Shown: in pieces, positions 61,689 through 64,000 of the stretch
Layout: the number at the start of each line of letters is the position of its first letter
How positions within the stretch are numbered: the stretch's first letter is position 1
NCBI GenBank assembly: GCA_030692515.1
Contig: JAUXZS010000061.1
Location: forward strand, 1 to 64,000
Direction: 5' to 3'
Length of the DNA stretch: 64,000 nt
Origin: Bacteroidota bacterium
GTDB lineage: Bacteria; Bacteroidota; Bacteroidia; B-17B0; Aurantibacillaceae
Notes under the pieces: model-generated
The model's input: only the letters and a program-made list of their open reading frames with translations
Told to the model about the DNA's origin: nothing
The model's database searches: none
Position numbers and translations under genes: made by a program

Positions 61689-64000
61689 TTATCTATTTAA
61701 TGTAACATGTCCTGTATACTCTTTTACTTTTCCCTGTGGGAAGGTTGCAGTTATTTTCCATACATACACATCTTCTTTACATTCTATGCCCTTAAAAGCG
61801 CCATCCCATCCTGCTGAAAAATCAGAAGTTTCATAAACTTTCTCTCCCCAACGATCAAACACCAATAAGTTATATTTTACAAGGCCTTTTCCTTTTGGTA
61901 AAAAAATATCGTTTATGCCATCACCATTAGGTGTAAATGCATTTGGTACATATAAGGTTTGCTCTTCTGCAATTGTAATCGTTTTTACAATGGTATCAAT
62001 ACAACCCCATTTATTTTGTACAATCATTGCAACGGGATAACTTCCTGCTTCTTGGAACATATAATTAGTGTTTTGCGATGTACTGGTATAACCATTGTTA
62101 TTTACAAAATACCAATTCCAACTTATATTATTTAGTCCTGTAGAGGTATTTGTGAACTCAACATTATCAATATTCTCAACAGGTTTTAATGGCGAGAACT
62201 CAAAATCCGCACGTGGAGCTGCATAAGCATTGATGGCAAAAGTTGCTGAACTTGAACAACCATTATTATCCGTAAAACTTGCATTTACTGGATAACTACC
62301 AGCGTTTATAAAACAATAATTAATGGATGAACCAACTAGGGTTTGATTGTTTAGCTGCCAGCTCGTAAGTGCTATTGGAGAACTACCAACGCCTGCGGTA
62401 ACCGAAAAATTAGCGCAAAATGGCACACAACTATTTTTTCCATCACTAACTAAAGTTCCTACCGGCAATGGATCAATTACAACTAGCGTACTTGTTGAGC
62501 CTGTACAACCATTATTATCTGTTACACTATAAACATATAAACCATTTTGACTCATGCTCGTAGCAGTAAAGCCGGTATTTGGATTTGGTGAAATAAAATT
62601 ATTGGGCCCTGTCCATTGATACATTAAAAAGCCTGTGCTACCTTGTAAATTAACAGGTGTGTTTAAACAGGTTTTTGCTGTAGAAGTAATTGTTGGAACC
62701 GGTAAAGGATTACTTGAAACATTAACCGCTGTAACACTTGTACATGTGTTTACTCCTGTTACTGTAACAGTATAGTTTCCGGTATTGCTGCTATTTACAG
62801 AAGGGATTACAGGATTAGCGATATTAGAGGTAAATCCATTTGGACCAATCCAAGAATAACTTGCTCCTCCCGAAGCATTTAAATTTGCTGGTTGACCAAA
62901 ACAAACAGTTGCTCCATTCGCTAATGCTGAAGGATTAGCAAGAATAGTTACCGCTGTTGTTGCGGAAGCCTGACAGCCGTTAGCATCTGTAACTGTTAAA
63001 ATATAATTTCCTGAATGTGTATTTAATGCATTTGTGATGGTTGGATTTTGGACAGCACTTGTAAATCCTAAAGGACCCATCCATGAGTAATTTCCACCTC
63101 CATTACCTGTAAGCACTAAATTATTTGTCTCACAAATTGGTGCATTGTTTGCTGCGGCAGGAATTGGTAAAGAGTTTATTGTTATGGCTTGAACTACACT
63201 GGCAGAACAAGTTCCCACTGTTGCAACAAGTGTATAATTTCCATTTGCTGGTAGTGTAACATTTGTAATACTTGGATTTTGTGTAGCACTATTAAATCCA
63301 TTTGGTCCACTCCATGAATAAACAGAACCACCACTTCCATTTAAATTTAATGTTGTTCCTACACATGGGGTATTACTAACAATTGCTGGTGTTGGTAAAG
63401 GTAAAACGGTAACCGTTGAGACTGCTGTATTTGTGCAGCCTAAAGCACTTGTAACAGTTACTGTATAAACACCCGACATTAATGACGTTGCATTTGTAAT
63501 ACTTGGATTTTGAACCAATGAATTAAAACCTAAAGGTCCGCTCCATGCATATCCTACTCCACCATTTGCCGCTAAATTAATTGTTGTATTTAAACACACT
63601 GTTGGATTTGAAAGAGGCGCAATAGTTGGTAAAGAATTTACAACAACATTAGTTGTGATTGTATTTGTACAACTATTTACATCAGTAACACCCAAAGTAT
63701 AAGTTCCTGCATTGGTTAATGCTGCACTTGCTATTGTAGGGTTCTGAGCGTTTGACGTATATGCTCCCGGACCCGTCCAAGTATAAGTCGTTCCTCCACT
63801 TCCTGTAAAATTAATGGGTTGGTTTAAACAAACCGGACTATTACTATTTGCAATTGGAACAGGTAATGGATTTATTACAACCGCACTTGTTGTTGATGCA
63901 GTACAAGTACCAGCTGCTACAATTAAAGTATAATTACCACCGGCTAAGGCACTAACATTGGTTATTGTTGGATTTGTTGCAGAACTTGCAAAACCATTTG
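61689..64000 (-). CDS. Large T9SS adhesin with PKD/Ig-like repeats, 5' end outside window
   Basis: At least 770 residues are in the window. Reading from the right edge, the frame has no stop, and the 63695 TTG (in LGVTDVNSC) is an internal Leu codon rather than a start. The visible part has eight or so tandem modules of about 80 residues sharing WxGPxGFxSxxQNPxI, then a PKD-like domain (PRADFEFSPLKPVENIDN...) and a type B T9SS/gliding-associated C-terminal domain (VPNAFTPNGDGINDIFLPKG to TGHVTLNR). Such giant proteins act as surface adhesins in gliding bacteria. Partial because of the window limit, not because of a mutation. Confidence 0.88.
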   Translation of the reverse strand, partial: NGFASSATNPTITNVSALAGGNYTLIVAAGTCTASTTSAVVINPLPVPIANSNSPVCLNQPINFTGSGGTTYTWTGPGAYTSNAQNPTIASAALTNAGTYTLGVTDVNSCTNTITTNVVVNSLPTIAPLSNPTVCLNTTINLAANGGVGYAWSGPLGFNSLVQNPSITNATSLMSGVYTVTVTSALGCTNTAVSTVTVLPLPTPAIVSNTPCVGTTLNLNGSGGSVYSWSGPNGFNSATQNPSITNVTLPANGNYTLVATVGTCSASVVQAITINSLPIPAAANNAPICETNNLVLTGNGGGNYSWMGPLGFTSAVQNPTITNALNTHSGNYILTVTDANGCQASATTAVTILANPSALANGATVCFGQPANLNASGGASYSWIGPNGFTSNIANPVIPSVNSSNTGNYTVTVTGVNTCTSVTAVNVSSNPLPVPTITSTAKTCLNTPVNLQGSTGFLMYQWTGPNNFISPNPNTGFTATSMSQNGLYVYSVTDNNGCTGSTSTLVVIDPLPVGTLVSDGKNSCVPFCANFSVTAGVGSSPIALTSWQLNNQTLVGSSINYCFINAGSYPVNASFTDNNGCSSSATFAINAYAAPRADFEFSPLKPVENIDNVEFTNTSTGLNNISWNWYFVNNNGYTSTSQNTNYMFQEAGSYPVAMIVQNKWGCIDTIVKTITIAEEQTLYVPNAFTPNGDGINDIFLPKGKGLVKYNLLVFDRWGEKVYETSDFSAGWDGAFKGIECKEDVYVWKITATFPQGKVKEYTGHVTLNR

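Noticed and set aside
63693-63695. Start of the adhesin at 63695
   Set aside because: The codon is an internal Leu (TTG) in a repeat and the frame continues to the window edge without a stop.
61689-64000. CRISPR-like regular repeats
   Set aside because: The periodicity is about 240 bp and in frame, reflecting protein Ig/PKD modules, not short direct repeats with spacers.
1-64000. tRNA, rRNA, IS elements or prophage
   Set aside because: Reading both strands by eye I found no tRNA T-loop and acceptor pattern, no rRNA and no transposase; a tRNAscan and ISfinder search would settle this.

Overview
The window is a 64 kb stretch of an AT-rich (roughly one-third GC) chromosome from a Bacteroidota bacterium. 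This rests on several things visible in the sequence. There are many secreted proteins with type IX secretion (T9SS) C-terminal sorting domains, a PorX-type response regulator beside tsaE, and the rpsU-xerC-hpf operon. Upstream motifs match the Bacteroidota -33 TTTG / -7 TAnnTTTG promoter, and most starts lack a Shine-Dalgarno (SD) sequence. I cannot name the genus. I saw no IS element, prophage, CRISPR array, rRNA or tRNA. Nearly all genes look like vertical housekeeping or surface genes.

Layout: 1-983 is a gene-free array of interlocking intergenic repeats. 984-3626 (-) holds infC and thrS. 3751-3957 is a GC-rich intergenic element with inverted ends. 4081-7425 (+) is lepB, a lepB-like pseudoenzyme and wbqC. 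7669-10807 (+) is a T9SS cyclophilin, a three-gene small-protein/HPF-like cluster and a methyltransferase. 10828-14998 (-) is a thioredoxin-like protein, a serine hydrolase overlapping an amino-acid permease, and an M23 endopeptidase. 15156-18613 (+) is alaS-proC, converging on sodA at 18798-19409 (-). 19520-32017 (-) is an island of five large T9SS cargo proteins sharing one C-terminal cassette. It is followed by a beta-barrel (32225) and a PCMT-like methyltransferase (33280). 34071-39500 (+) carries surface-sugar functions (Gfo/Idh oxidoreductase, lipoprotein, sugar-phosphate transferase), a menaquinone-type prenyltransferase, a SanA-like protein and SiaC. 39510-42340 (-) is porX-tsaE-outer membrane (OM) barrel. 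42425-48319 (+) is an HD hydrolase, an M49-like peptidase, a PD40 protein and a STAS-like protein. 48374-53272 (-) has a possible GldM-C-like protein, an OM barrel, then surE-hypothetical-lpxB-spoIID. 53459-55105 (+) is a zinc peptidase, the 4.5S SRP RNA and an ECF sigma factor. 55179-56666 (-) is rpsU-xerC-hpf. 56784-61468 (+) is a DHH phosphoesterase, DUF6913, an acyl-CoA carboxylase beta subunit and a SpoIIE phosphatase. 61689 to the right edge (-) is the 3' part of a large T9SS adhesin.

Functional threads: protein export and surface display (lepB pair, porX, at least seven T9SS substrates, several OM barrels); ribosome function and stress (infC, rpsU, two HPF-family proteins, thrS, alaS, SRP RNA); and envelope building (lpxB, M23, SpoIID-like, sugar transferase, SanA).

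The most unusual observations are an infC whose conserved N-terminus lies upstream of any ATG/GTG/TTG, behind a strong SD and an AUC codon; a lepB paralogue that has lost both catalytic residues; a strong SD on hpf; and near-identical T9SS tail cassettes that look recently duplicated or gene-converted.
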